Source of the DNA: Sphingorhabdus sp. EL138
GTDB lineage: Bacteria > Pseudomonadota > Alphaproteobacteria > Sphingomonadales > Sphingomonadaceae
Direction: 5' to 3'
DNA length: 64,000 nucleotides
Assembly (NCBI RefSeq): GCF_900258045.1
Contig: NZ_OGVD01000002.1
Span: 62,001-126,000 of the forward strand
Positions 52,080-60,625 of this stretch are shown here, in pieces. Below the pieces are notes generated by a model, which was not told the origin of the DNA, did not search any database, and worked only from the letters and a program-made list of their open reading frames with translations. The translations under genes were made by a program, and so were the position numbers. Positions within the stretch are counted from its first letter, which is position 1. Each line of letters starts with the position of its first letter.

Positions 52080-53654
52080 ATGACTGAAAATTCGCAAGCA
52101 GAGGCGAACTCGCCCGCATCTGAACCGGAAAAAGAGCCCGGCCCTTTCCAACCGGTAACCGGAAGCATCCTGCTATTCCGTCGCTGGTGGAAAGTTGTTG
52201 TATGTTCCGGCGTGGATCAGCCGGCCGTTATCGCTAAGGTCAAAGAAGATAGCTATTTCAACCCGCGCTATACATTTATGACCTGTATGTCGGCCGGGAT
52301 CGCGATATTGGGTCTGCTGCTGTCTTCTCCAGCAGTTGTTATCGGCGCCATGCTGCTGTCCCCGCTTATGGGACCGATTATGGGCGCTGGGTTCGCGCTG
52401 GCCATTGGTGACTATGCCTGGCTGAAGGGAAGTGCGAAGGCATTGATTCTTGGCACTTTGGTGGCAGTGCTGTTTGCTGCCCTGGTGGTCGCGCTATCAC
52501 CGCTGCAGACGGTGACTACTGAAATCGCGTCTCGCACACGGCCTAACTTGTTTGACCTTGCGGTCGCATTATTTTCTGCACTGGCTGGTGCCTATGCGAT
52601 GATCCGCGGGCGTATGGGCACGATTGTGGGTGTGGCGATCGCAACCGCTTTAATGCCGCCTTTGGCTGTGGTTGGCTTTGGTTTGGCGACGCTCAACATG
52701 TCGGTATTCGGTGGTTCGCTATTGCTGTTTTTCACCAACTTGATGACGATAGCCCTAACCGCTGCCGGGATGGCGCGGCTCTATGGGTTCCGTTCCAGCC
52801 TGTCCGAGCGCCAATCGCAGTTTCAGATCGGTGCTATGGTGGTCATATTTGTAGGGCTGGCTATCCCGCTTGGCTATTCGGTACAACAGATTGCATGGGA
52901 GGCGAATGTTTCGCGTCAGGCCAATGGCTATATCAAGGATCAGTTTGGCAGTCGTGCAAGAGTTTCACAGATTGATATTGACTGGGATGCCGAGCCGATT
53001 CTGGTGAGTGCATCTGTTTTTACGCCAAAAATTGTCGGTGATGCCGAGCAGCAAAGCGCCCGTGTGTTAAGCCGCACCTTCAATCGTCCGATTGACGTGG
53101 CGATTGAGCAATATCGGGTGGAAACGGGCAGCGATGCCGTAACGGCCGAGCTCACTGCTGCACGTGCCCAACAACAGGCACAGGAGGCCGAAATTCGGGT
53201 GGTCAAACTGCGCGAGAATCTGGCGTTGGTCGCTGGAGTATCGGCCGATGACGTAACAATTGACACGACAAAGCGCCGAGCCATCGTATCGGCGAAACCG
53301 CTGCAAGGGGCCACACTTGATACCTATTACGCTTTGGAAAAGCGCATCGCAGATCAGGCCAAGGATTGGGCAATCGAAATCAAGCCTCCGGCGGTGACGC
53401 TACCATCTCTGCAGGTGACAGACGGCGCAATTACCGAAAAATCAACTGCGCAGCTTCCCCTGATTGGTTGGGCCGCTGCGCGTGTCCAGTTGCCGATGGG
53501 GGCCTATGGATCATCCAATGATATCGAGGTTGCGCGAAAAACACTCTTTGATGCCCATGCAACGACCATCAGTGCCGCCGGACCAGGCGATGCGGCTGGA
53601 ACCGTGCGTCTTCGCTGGTTGTCGCCTGAAGAGATGGCACAAGGCTCAGAGTAG
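52080..53654 (+). CDS. DUF389-domain membrane protein
   Basis: 524 residues. The DUF389 core is GLLLSSPAVVIGAMLLSPLMGPIMGAGFALAIGD and ALMPPLAVVGFGLA, with about six membrane helices in residues 65-280, followed by a soluble beta-rich C-terminal domain (about residues 290-520). The family is found in bacteria and archaea and has no established biochemical function; transport or sensing has been suggested. The gene is divergent from the TetR gene. Confidence 0.9.
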   Translation: MTENSQAEANSPASEPEKEPGPFQPVTGSILLFRRWWKVVVCSGVDQPAVIAKVKEDSYFNPRYTFMTCMSAGIAILGLLLSSPAVVIGAMLLSPLMGPIMGAGFALAIGDYAWLKGSAKALILGTLVAVLFAALVVALSPLQTVTTEIASRTRPNLFDLAVALFSALAGAYAMIRGRMGTIVGVAIATALMPPLAVVGFGLATLNMSVFGGSLLLFFTNLMTIALTAAGMARLYGFRSSLSERQSQFQIGAMVVIFVGLAIPLGYSVQQIAWEANVSRQANGYIKDQFGSRARVSQIDIDWDAEPILVSASVFTPKIVGDAEQQSARVLSRTFNRPIDVAIEQYRVETGSDAVTAELTAARAQQQAQEAEIRVVKLRENLALVAGVSADDVTIDTTKRRAIVSAKPLQGATLDTYYALEKRIADQAKDWAIEIKPPAVTLPSLQVTDGAITEKSTAQLPLIGWAAARVQLPMGAYGSSNDIEVARKTLFDAHATTISAAGPGDAAGTVRLRWLSPEEMAQGSE

Positions 53655-53721
53655 CGTCATGCCTGCGGTTTCCGGCCGGGACATCTCGACCCGGCCTTCG
53701 GCGTGACGGTGCGGTGCGTGA

Positions 53722-54153
53722 TTATCCTGGCTGTACAATGGCCGGAGATGTGCTGGCGTCGGTAACGCTAAAATAGGGGATTGTAATTGCGTACCCACCA
53801 AGTCCGAGCATGACAAGCAAGGTCAGGATTGTACCGACCGTCCGGCCTTTGCCAAGCTTGCCGCCATCCATGCCAAGGCCATGAGCAACGCGCCCAAGCA
53901 TATATAATCCGCCGACAATCCAGAGCCAGGTAGGAGAACCGCTAGCCAGCTCTATGATAGCGATGAGGATCAATACAATGGGCAGGCTTTCACCATAGTT
54001 GGCGTGCGCACGCATGCGGCGAATGACCTTTTCATTGCCGCCGTCACCAACGCTGACTTTTTCTGACGTGCGGACCTGTCCGACCCGAATCATCAACCAG
54101 ATGTTGACCAGCGCGGCCGCGCCAGCAATCGTGAGAGTTATTGGTAAAATCAT
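53722..54153 (-). CDS. MAPEG-family membrane protein
   Basis: 143 residues starting MILPITLTIAGAAALVNIWLMIRVGQVRTSEKVSVGDGGN, with RMRAHANYGESLPIVLILIAIIELA, the MAPEG loop and helix region, and four membrane helices. Eukaryotic homologues are glutathione transferases/isomerases in membranes; the bacterial activity is mostly unknown. The ATG at 54153 has GGGAGA upstream; the TTG four codons earlier is rejected. The rightward neighbour is rpmF after a 217-base A+T-rich gap that presumably holds promoters. Confidence 0.88.
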   Translation of the reverse strand: MILPITLTIAGAAALVNIWLMIRVGQVRTSEKVSVGDGGNEKVIRRMRAHANYGESLPIVLILIAIIELASGSPTWLWIVGGLYMLGRVAHGLGMDGGKLGKGRTVGTILTLLVMLGLGGYAITIPYFSVTDASTSPAIVQPG

Positions 54154-54370
54154 GGTTTCTCCCAAGAGCTTTTCGAATTTATCCGCTGCCTATAGAAGCA
54201 CAATGCTTGCAACGCACAGGAAAATCGTTATAGCCGCCCCTTCGCGTGCAATTGGCTATCGCATGAGTCGGGTGATTCTCTTTGTTTTGCAGAGGTTCGC
54301 TTGCTCAAAACGGGTATTTGGCTTATTGTACACATATAAGAAATTTGAAATTTAACGAACAGGCTTAGCA

Positions 54371-54550
54371 ATGGCTGTCCCTAAACGAAAAACTACGCCG
54401 TCCAAGCGCGGAATGCGCCGTTCCCATGATGCTTTGAAGGTCGAAGCCTATCAGGAATGTTCCAATTGCGGCGAATTGAAGCGCCCTCACCATATGTGTG
54501 GGGCTTGCGGTCATTATAATGGCCGTGAAGTAATGGCTGTCGATCTATAG
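54371..54550 (+). CDS. rpmF: 50S ribosomal protein L32
   Basis: 59 residues, [20 protein letters not shown] at the N-terminus, then the zinc-type [24 protein letters not shown] region with two CxxC pairs. L32 is usually encoded directly before plsX-fabH, as here. Being short, it is easily missed by length cut-offs. Confidence 0.98.
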   Translation: MAVPKRKTTPSKRGMRRSHDALKVEAYQECSNCGELKRPHHMCGACGHYNGREVMAVDL

Positions 54551-54611
54551 TCTTTTGAACTGTAGTCGACTAACGTCACGCCATCACACAGCTAATCAAG
54601 GGGAATAACCG

Positions 54612-55661
54612 GTGGGGATGAGGCCGCGAATCGCAATTGACGCGATGGGCGGCGATATCGGCGCGCGTGTTATGGTCGCCGGCGCTGCTTTGGCCCGGCA
54701 TCGGCATGAAGGTTTTCAATTCCTGTTTGTCGGTGATGAAGCACAAATCAAAGAAGCGCTGAAAAGCCACCCCAATCTTAGTGCCGCTTCCGAAATATTG
54801 CATGCCGAAGATATTGTTTCCGGTGATGCAAAACCCAGCCAGGCGTTGCGTGGCTCCAAGAAAACATCAATGGGCATGGCCGTCGGTGCCGTGAAATCTG
54901 GCGAAGTAAGTGCGGCGGTCAGCGCCGGCAATACCGGCGCGCTAATGGCGATCTCGAAACTGGCGCTGCGAACTATGTCCGGCATTGATCGACCCGCTTT
55001 AGCGGCTTTGCTGCCGACTATGAAGGACAGCGATGTTGTGATGCTGGACCTCGGCGCCAATGCCGAATGCGATAGCCGCAATCTGGTGCAATTCTCCGTA
55101 ATGGGCGCGGCCTATAGCCGGATCATGCACGGTTTTGAAAAACCTACTGTGAAGCTGCTCAATATCGGTACCGAAGATGGCAAGGGTACCGGAACCCTGC
55201 AAAATGCCGCAGATGCGCTGAAAAATGCCGATGGGCTGGCGATGAATTTTCAAGGCTTTACCGAGGCCGATAAAATATCGACCGGCGATGTCGATGTGAT
55301 TGTTACGGACGGATTCTCTGGCAATATCGCCCTGAAGGCTCTGGAAGGGACTGCACGTTTTGTGACGGATCTTTTAAAGCGCAGCTTTTTAAGTTCCTTA
55401 CGATCCAAAATCGGATTTCTGATCTCCCGGCCAGCAACAGAATTGCTGAGAGAACATCTCGACCCCAATAATCACAACGGTGCGGTTTTTCTGGGTCTGA
55501 ACGGTGTGGTCGTAAAAAGCCATGGCAGTGCCGATGAAAAAGGCGTAGCCAATGCTGTGGAAGTCGCTGCCCGGCTCGTAGAGGATAGTATCTTGGAACG
55601 CATTAGCGAAGACTTGGAAAAAATCAGCACATCAGCCCCACTGGAGGCAACAGCCAAATGA
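54612..55661 (+). CDS. plsX: Phosphate acyltransferase PlsX
   Basis: 349 residues. PlsX converts acyl-ACP to acyl-phosphate for phospholipid synthesis. Motifs: RPRIAIDAMGGDIGARVMVAGAAL, SAGNTGALMAISKLALRTM, NIGTEDGKGTGTL and TDGFSGNIALKALEGTARF. GTG 54612 has GGGGA seven bases upstream; ATG 54618 is an alternative. It is part of rpmF-plsX-fabH and overlaps fabH by ATGA. Confidence 0.98.
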   Translation: MGMRPRIAIDAMGGDIGARVMVAGAALARHRHEGFQFLFVGDEAQIKEALKSHPNLSAASEILHAEDIVSGDAKPSQALRGSKKTSMGMAVGAVKSGEVSAAVSAGNTGALMAISKLALRTMSGIDRPALAALLPTMKDSDVVMLDLGANAECDSRNLVQFSVMGAAYSRIMHGFEKPTVKLLNIGTEDGKGTGTLQNAADALKNADGLAMNFQGFTEADKISTGDVDVIVTDGFSGNIALKALEGTARFVTDLLKRSFLSSLRSKIGFLISRPATELLREHLDPNNHNGAVFLGLNGVVVKSHGSADEKGVANAVEVAARLVEDSILERISEDLEKISTSAPLEATAK

Positions 55662-56629
55662 GTGTTGCGACCGCCCGCCGTGCGGTCATCAAAGGGACCG
55701 GTTCCGCCTTGCCGCGGACCAGAGTGTCGAACGCGGACCTTGCAGAGAAGGTAGACACAACCGACGAATGGATCGTTGAGCGGACAGGTATAAAATTTCG
55801 TCATATTGCAGAGGACGATGAAACGACATCCAGTCTGGCGACGGAAGCTGCAAAAAAGGCCCTCGACGCGTCCGGACTATCGGCACAGGATATTGATCTT
55901 ATCGTATTGGCAACAGCGACGCCGGATCAAACCTTTCCTGCAACGGCCACTATTGTGCAGCATGAACTGGGGTGCAACGGATGCGTTGCTTTTGATGTCG
56001 CGGCGGTCTGTTCCGGCTTTCTATATGCCCTGTCAGTGGCGGAAAGCATGATTCGTGCCGGCAGTGCGCAAAATGCTATCGTAATCGGCGCAGAGACTTT
56101 CAGCCGCATTCTGGATTGGGAAGACCGGGCAACATGTGTGCTTTTCGGTGATGGCGCCGGGGCGATTATCTTGTCTGGCGAAGAAACCGAAAAAGGTGTT
56201 CTGGCCACTCGGTTGCATGCGGATGGCGAACATAACCAGCTGCTTTATGTTGATGGTGGCGCCGGTACGACGGGCACGGTTGGCAAACTGCGGATGAAAG
56301 GACGTGAAGTCTTCCGCCACGCGGTCGTCAACCTGTCATCCGTCTTGAATGAAGCCTTGGATGAAGCGGGTGAAAAAATTGAGAATATCGATTGGGTTGT
56401 ACCGCATCAGGCCAATGCCCGGATATTGGACGCAACAGCGAAGAAGCTGAGTCTGGCTCCTGAAAAAGTGATCAAGACCGTTGATCAGCATGCCAATACA
56501 TCGGCGGCCTCTGTGCCTCTGGCGCTTGACAAGGCGGTTCGGGATGGCCGGATTAAAGTCGATGACCTGTTGGTCCTCGAAGCAATGGGCGGCGGTTTTA
56601 CCTGGGGGGCAAGCGTCATTCGCTTTTGA
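55658..56629 (+). CDS. fabH: 3-oxoacyl-[ACP] synthase III
   Basis: 323 residues. Catalytic Cys in FDVAAVCSGFLYAL, His in VVPHQANARILDA and Asn in QHANTSAASVPLAL form the KAS III triad. It starts fatty acid elongation from acetyl-CoA and malonyl-ACP. ATG 55658 overlaps the plsX stop. The gene ends the lipid cluster; no ihfA follows, although in many Alphaproteobacteria it does. Confidence 0.98.
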   Translation: MSVATARRAVIKGTGSALPRTRVSNADLAEKVDTTDEWIVERTGIKFRHIAEDDETTSSLATEAAKKALDASGLSAQDIDLIVLATATPDQTFPATATIVQHELGCNGCVAFDVAAVCSGFLYALSVAESMIRAGSAQNAIVIGAETFSRILDWEDRATCVLFGDGAGAIILSGEETEKGVLATRLHADGEHNQLLYVDGGAGTTGTVGKLRMKGREVFRHAVVNLSSVLNEALDEAGEKIENIDWVVPHQANARILDATAKKLSLAPEKVIKTVDQHANTSAASVPLALDKAVRDGRIKVDDLLVLEAMGGGFTWGASVIRF

Positions 56630-56777
56630 AGCCGTCCAATTGGACCTATCTGAAGGCATCTGCTTTGCTGCATAACCGCATAGGCGATACTGAACATCAC
56701 TGACATGTTCGTCGCCAATTTTACTTCTTCGTCGAAAGTGCGTTGAGCTTCGGAATACTGCAGTCCTAGCTAGCTCG

Positions 56778-57968
56778 ATGGGGCGCTTGAATACAGATAA
56801 TACCAGTGTTTCGTCACAACTGCTATTTCAGGTTTTTCGTGGCTGCCAGGAGCTGGGCGCTAGAAAGCCGGTGCTTCTGTCCGCTCTTGATTTGACTGAT
56901 GCTCAGTTACGCGATCCGCGGGCGAGGTTTTCTGCGCGGGCAATTACGATCCTTTCTGAGGCAGCCGCGCGGGAGCTTGGGCGGGATGATATTTTCGCGG
57001 ATATTGGCGGAGCCATGACGCCTACCGGATTTTCGGATGTTTGCTACACGGCCCTGTTTGAAGAAACAGTAGGGGATGTATTGCAAGCTGCTGCGGCAGC
57101 GATGTTAGCTGGTACCGACAAGCCGCTTCTGAGATGGGAGCAATCGAATTCGGTTTGCCGGTTGGTAGCCGATTCGAATTCCTGTGTGACCAATGAATTG
57201 ATTTTCATTATTTTTTCGACCCTTTCGTACATCAGTCAAATCGTGACCGATGACGATGTTCAACCGGTCAAATCAGCCAGTTTCACGTACAGAACATCCT
57301 TTGACCGTAGCGCTTCAATGACACTGGTGAAGGAAGATGGCCCCCCGGTTCCGTGTCTCTTTAATCAGCCGGACACATATCTGGAACTCCATAAGCAAGT
57401 TCTCGACCTTCCCAATCCGTTTGCGAATCGCAATCTGGTGAATATGGGCCAACAGCAGTTGAACCGGTTTCAGGTCAACGGAGCGAAATCCGTCACTTTG
57501 GCCAGCCTTAGCTATAATTACCTGTTTTATCTGCTCGATAAATCAGGGTTAAGCCTTGATGCTGCTGCCGAAACCTTTGGTATAGCAGAACGGACCCTGC
57601 GGCGGAAACTGGTGGCGGAGGGAGCATCTTTTCGCCAGATATTGGAGCAGGTTCGTCGAGACATCTGCCAGCTATATTTTTTGGAGGGCACGCGGTCCCT
57701 GTCAGACATTGCTACAAAACTGGGTTATAGTGAATTGAGTGCTTTTACCCGCGCATACACGGCTTGGCATGGCCGCTCGCCGAGCCGTGATATGGCCGCT
57801 CAAATCGCGGTCAATTCTTCACAAAAACCAAAGTTTGCTGGAAAAATGGTGGGCGTAGAGAGAGTTGAACTCCCGACCCCTTCGATGTCAACGAAGTGCT
57901 CTACCACTGAGCTATACGCCCACGCTGCAGGCCGTCTAGCCAGCCACTTGGCGGGGTGCAAGACTTAA
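56778..57968 (+). CDS. AraC-family regulator (Arabinose_bd type) with C-terminus running through tRNA-Val
   Basis: 396 residues as read. N-terminal ligand domain typical of the PF12625 AraC group (LLFQVFRGCQELGARKPVLLSAL), then two HTH motifs: LDAAAETFGIAERTLRRKLVAEGASFRQIL and SLSDIATKLGYSELSAFTRAYTAWHGRSPSR. Homology ends near residue 345. The remaining 45 or so codons read through the reverse strand of tRNA-Val and stop at 57968, so the C-terminal tail is unlikely to be meaningful protein. Start ATG 56778 is the first in-frame Met. Target unknown. Confidence 0.87.
   Translation: MGRLNTDNTSVSSQLLFQVFRGCQELGARKPVLLSALDLTDAQLRDPRARFSARAITILSEAAARELGRDDIFADIGGAMTPTGFSDVCYTALFEETVGDVLQAAAAAMLAGTDKPLLRWEQSNSVCRLVADSNSCVTNELIFIIFSTLSYISQIVTDDDVQPVKSASFTYRTSFDRSASMTLVKEDGPPVPCLFNQPDTYLELHKQVLDLPNPFANRNLVNMGQQQLNRFQVNGAKSVTLASLSYNYLFYLLDKSGLSLDAAAETFGIAERTLRRKLVAEGASFRQILEQVRRDICQLYFLEGTRSLSDIATKLGYSELSAFTRAYTAWHGRSPSRDMAAQIAVNSSQKPKFAGKMVGVERVELPTPSMSTKCSTTELYAHAAGRLASHLAGCKT
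57847..57921 (-). tRNA. tRNA-Val (GAC anticodon)
   Basis: 75 bases on the minus strand, starting GGGCGTA, D arm GCTCAGTGGTAGAGC, anticodon stem CTTCG/CGAAG with loop TTGACAT (anticodon GAC), T arm with TTCAACT, acceptor TACGCCC and encoded ACCA. It lies entirely opposite the C-terminal part of the AraC frame. Confidence 0.97.
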
Positions 57969-58342
57969 TTGAGTTCGCCGATACTATCGGGTTCAAATAG
58001 CCGTTGCACTTCCAGAACGAGATCCTTCAGGTGGAAAGGCTTAGACAGAATCTTGGCCTTTGGAACGGACTCCCCCGCACGCAGGGTAACGCCGGAAAAA
58101 CCGGTAATAAACATCACCTGCGTGTCAGGCGATACCTTGGCGCAGTGTTGAGCAAGCTCGATCCCGTCCATTTCCGGCATGACGATATCGGTCAACAGAA
58201 GATCGAATTTTTCCGATTCAAGATGGGGAAGTGCCGCGGTCCCGCGGTCCACTGCAACTACCTCGTAGTTTGATTTCTGCAGCGCACGCGTAAGGTGATC
58301 ACGCATTGCCTGTTCATCTTCCGCAAGGAGAATTTTAATCAT
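57965..58342 (-). CDS. cpdR: Single-domain response regulator CpdR
   Basis: 125 residues: ILLAEDEQAMRDHLTRALQKSNYEVVAVDRGTAALPHL, phosphoacceptor in LLLTDIVMPEMDGIELA, then MFITGF and ILSKPFHLKDLVLEV. This matches alphaproteobacterial CpdR, which when unphosphorylated sends ClpXP to cell-cycle substrates such as CtrA. It is controlled by the CckA-ChpT phosphorelay. The stop overlaps the AraC stop by three bases; N-formylglutamate amidohydrolase is divergent, as in relatives. Confidence 0.95.
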   Translation of the reverse strand: MIKILLAEDEQAMRDHLTRALQKSNYEVVAVDRGTAALPHLESEKFDLLLTDIVMPEMDGIELAQHCAKVSPDTQVMFITGFSGVTLRAGESVPKAKILSKPFHLKDLVLEVQRLFEPDSIGELN

Positions 58343-58483
58343 GTGCCGGGCTATTCCCTGTGTATATCGTCCAAATATAAGGCGGCTTATATGCCGGGAT
58401 TCGATTATAGGCGCAAATCCCTTAACATTTTGGTTCTGTTGACCCTATTTTTGGGATATTCGATATGGAACGAATGGAATCCT

Positions 58484-59383
58484 ATGACAGATGGCATCAC
58501 TGAAAGTTTGACAGACCCGCGCCTCCATGAGTTCCATGAGGAGCCTTTTTCGTCATATAATGTTGATGATATACAATTTCCGCTGCTGATCAGCGTTCCA
58601 CATGCCGGACGTGTCTACCCAAAGGAAATATTGGATAACCTGGCGGTTCCCGCCTCCCATTTGCTGCGTCTGGAAGACCGTTACGCGGATCGCCTTGCCA
58701 GCGCGGCGATAACCCGGGGATTTGCAGCCATTATCGCTCACAAACCACGAGCATGGGTCGATTTGAACCGAGGACGGTCGGAAATTGATGCTGATATTGT
58801 CGACGGTCTATCACGCTCTCAATTGCCTATGCCGAGTCGAAAGGTGCGCGGCGGACTAGGCGTCGTCCCGAGTCGCTTGCATGGGATTGGTGGCTTGTGG
58901 CGGCGAAAATGGCAGTGGGATGACATTAATGGCCGGATGGACAGCTACCACGAGCCGTATCATCGCAGCATTACCGAGATATTGGACCGTATGCGTTTAA
59001 AATTTGGTGGAGCCATCTTGCTGGATTTACACAGTATGCCGCCGTTGGATGAAGAACAGGGTCGTGTTGATGTGGTCATTGGCGACCTTTTCGGTCGCAG
59101 TGCGGGCTCTCGCTACTCAGAGCTGTCCATGTCTTTCTTGCAACAATCAGGTATTAACGCTCGGCTTAACCACCCATATTCAGGCGGATATATCCTGGAT
59201 CGGCACAGTGAGGTCGAAAGGGATGTGCATGCTCTTCAACTGGAAGTTGATCGTCAATGTTACCTGGATGAAGCTCTGCGGGAACCCGGTTCACAATTGC
59301 CGATGCTGAGCGAACATGTTGCGAACCTGGCTGCAAAGCTGGCTGACCAGATAGGGAGCCAGTTTTTGCTCGCTGCTGAGTAG
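58484..59383 (+). CDS. N-formylglutamate amidohydrolase family protein
   Basis: 299 residues from ATG 58484; the frame is open back to 58295 with other Met codons but lacks homology there. Motifs: LLISVPHAGRVYP, LLRLEDRYADRLAS, RAWVDLNRG, GGAILLDLHSMPP and RLNHPYSGGYI, the metal-site residues of the HutG2/N-formylglutamate deformylase-like fold. It cleaves N-formyl amino acids or similar amides. It is divergent from cpdR, a recurrent neighbour in Alphaproteobacteria. Confidence 0.88.
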   Translation: MTDGITESLTDPRLHEFHEEPFSSYNVDDIQFPLLISVPHAGRVYPKEILDNLAVPASHLLRLEDRYADRLASAAITRGFAAIIAHKPRAWVDLNRGRSEIDADIVDGLSRSQLPMPSRKVRGGLGVVPSRLHGIGGLWRRKWQWDDINGRMDSYHEPYHRSITEILDRMRLKFGGAILLDLHSMPPLDEEQGRVDVVIGDLFGRSAGSRYSELSMSFLQQSGINARLNHPYSGGYILDRHSEVERDVHALQLEVDRQCYLDEALREPGSQLPMLSEHVANLAAKLADQIGSQFLLAAE

Positions 59384-59397
59384 GTGGTAGGTTTTTC

Positions 59398-59498
59398 GAA
59401 AAAAACCACCTCGCCGTTATGGCGAGGTGGCCAAGGTTCAGGGAGGTGGCATTCAAAGAATGCCTGTGCTGATCCAATCGGGGGATGTGGATCTGCAC
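59398..59498 (-). ncRNA. Candidate small RNA with C-rich anti-Shine-Dalgarno loops and intrinsic terminator
   Basis: On the minus strand the 3' end is a textbook terminator: CCACCTCGCC-ATAAC-GGCGAGGTGG (59429-59405) followed by six T (59404-59399). Upstream are a 7-bp hairpin GGCATTC-TTT-GAATGCC (59463-59447), an unpaired segment ACCTCCCTGAACC containing CCTCC complementary to Shine-Dalgarno sequences, and a further stem TGCAGATCC/GGATCAGCA (one mismatch) holding a CCCCC loop (59498-59465). No protein gene precedes the terminator on this strand for 360 bases. The layout matches alphaproteobacterial trans-acting sRNAs with CU-rich loops. A weak promoter TTGCAA (59533-59528) may lie upstream. 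Confidence 0.6.
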
Positions 59499-59718
59499 TA
59501 TTGTTAATGTGGTCTCTTGTGTAACGAGTTGCAAGACCCAATCGCGAAATTATTGGTCCGATTCTGATCTATTGACAGACAGGGTTATCAAAAATGCCTG
59601 TTGGTACTCCGCCAGGCAGCATCCGGCAGAAAAACCAAATTGATCCAAAAATCATGCGTTGGAAGGGAGTCTAAGTGAAATGCGGCCGGACCGATATCCG
59701 CAATCATTAGGTCTCGGT

Positions 59719-59765
59719 GGCCCAGTGAAGCAATATTTCTGCGTTGATATATGCTTCACTGGGCC
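59719..59765. terminator. 14-bp perfect stem-loop downstream of the SapC gene
   Basis: GGCCCAGTGAAGCA (59719-59732) is the exact inverse of TGCTTCACTGGGCC (59752-59765), with a 19-base loop, 30 bases past the SapC stop on its downstream side. No T-run follows on either strand. It probably ends or protects the sapC transcript. Between this and the candidate sRNA (59499-59718) I recognise nothing. Confidence 0.6.
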
Positions 59766-59794
59766 ATGATGTCTGATGTTATTTGATTGATAAT

Positions 59795-60574
59795 TTATAC
59801 AGTGGGAGCCTCTGTCACCTGAGGTACTTTGCCGGCTTCTACTTGTTTTGCGAATACTTCCCGCATGATTTGCAACGAAAATAGATGTGCATATATCAGA
59901 GGTAGCATACCATTTTGGTTGATTTTTCTTAACTCATCGCCGCGCAATTCGCGCAACTTTTCTTCGTTGACCATCTGGAATCCACGATAAACGAACGGTT
60001 TTTCGACGCCTGTTTGTTGAATGGTAACTTCGCCGTCCATCAGCAGGTCCATTTTTTTCAGTTCGTCGACAAACTGCCCCGTACGTTGACCAGCCTGTTC
60101 AAACTGCTCGCAAAATTCCAAAATGCTTTTGGTTTTTTCGGTCGGCTGGTCTTTCTCAAATAGTGGGTCGCCGTCTTTATAGTCGCCAATTGCACCAGTC
60201 GTAGGATCGAAGCAGAGTGAAAGTTCATCAACATCTGGTTGCAGCTTGGCAAGCATGAATGGATAGCGCCTCACATAAGCCGGTACATAGGCAGTTTGAT
60301 TAAAATGACCATCTTCACCCATGAACGTGTTTACGCCTTCATTAAGGCCCATCAGGATTAGGGGAACAGCATTATCGCCCACCGAGAAAACAATTGGATA
60401 ATTGCGGCCTGCATTGGGAAATTCATCAACCGTCAGCGGTATCGCATGCTGTTCTTGCATGAATGACGCATCGTCCAGGCCTTTGACTTTCCAGTTGGAA
60501 TGTTCTTTGGAGTTCAGTGGGACAAGGTCCTTGTAGAACATGGGAAGAGCTTGAGCTTGAGGCGCACTGGCCAT
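59795..60574 (-). CDS. SapC-family protein
   Basis: 259 residues: MFYKDLVPLNSKEHSNWKVKGL, FPNAGRNYPIVFSVGDNAVPLILMGLNEGVNTFM, YVPAYVRRYPFMLAK and the later SLCFDPTTGAIGD. The family was named after a Campylobacter S-layer-associated protein but is widespread in Alphaproteobacteria with unknown function, often near TonB receptors or tryptophan halogenase-like genes. No such genes are adjacent here. Confidence 0.92.
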   Translation of the reverse strand: MASAPQAQALPMFYKDLVPLNSKEHSNWKVKGLDDASFMQEQHAIPLTVDEFPNAGRNYPIVFSVGDNAVPLILMGLNEGVNTFMGEDGHFNQTAYVPAYVRRYPFMLAKLQPDVDELSLCFDPTTGAIGDYKDGDPLFEKDQPTEKTKSILEFCEQFEQAGQRTGQFVDELKKMDLLMDGEVTIQQTGVEKPFVYRGFQMVNEEKLRELRGDELRKINQNGMLPLIYAHLFSLQIMREVFAKQVEAGKVPQVTEAPTV

Positions 60575-60625
60575 AGGGAATTCTCCGAAATAAAATTTTC
60601 TAAATAATAATCTGCTGCGACGGCT

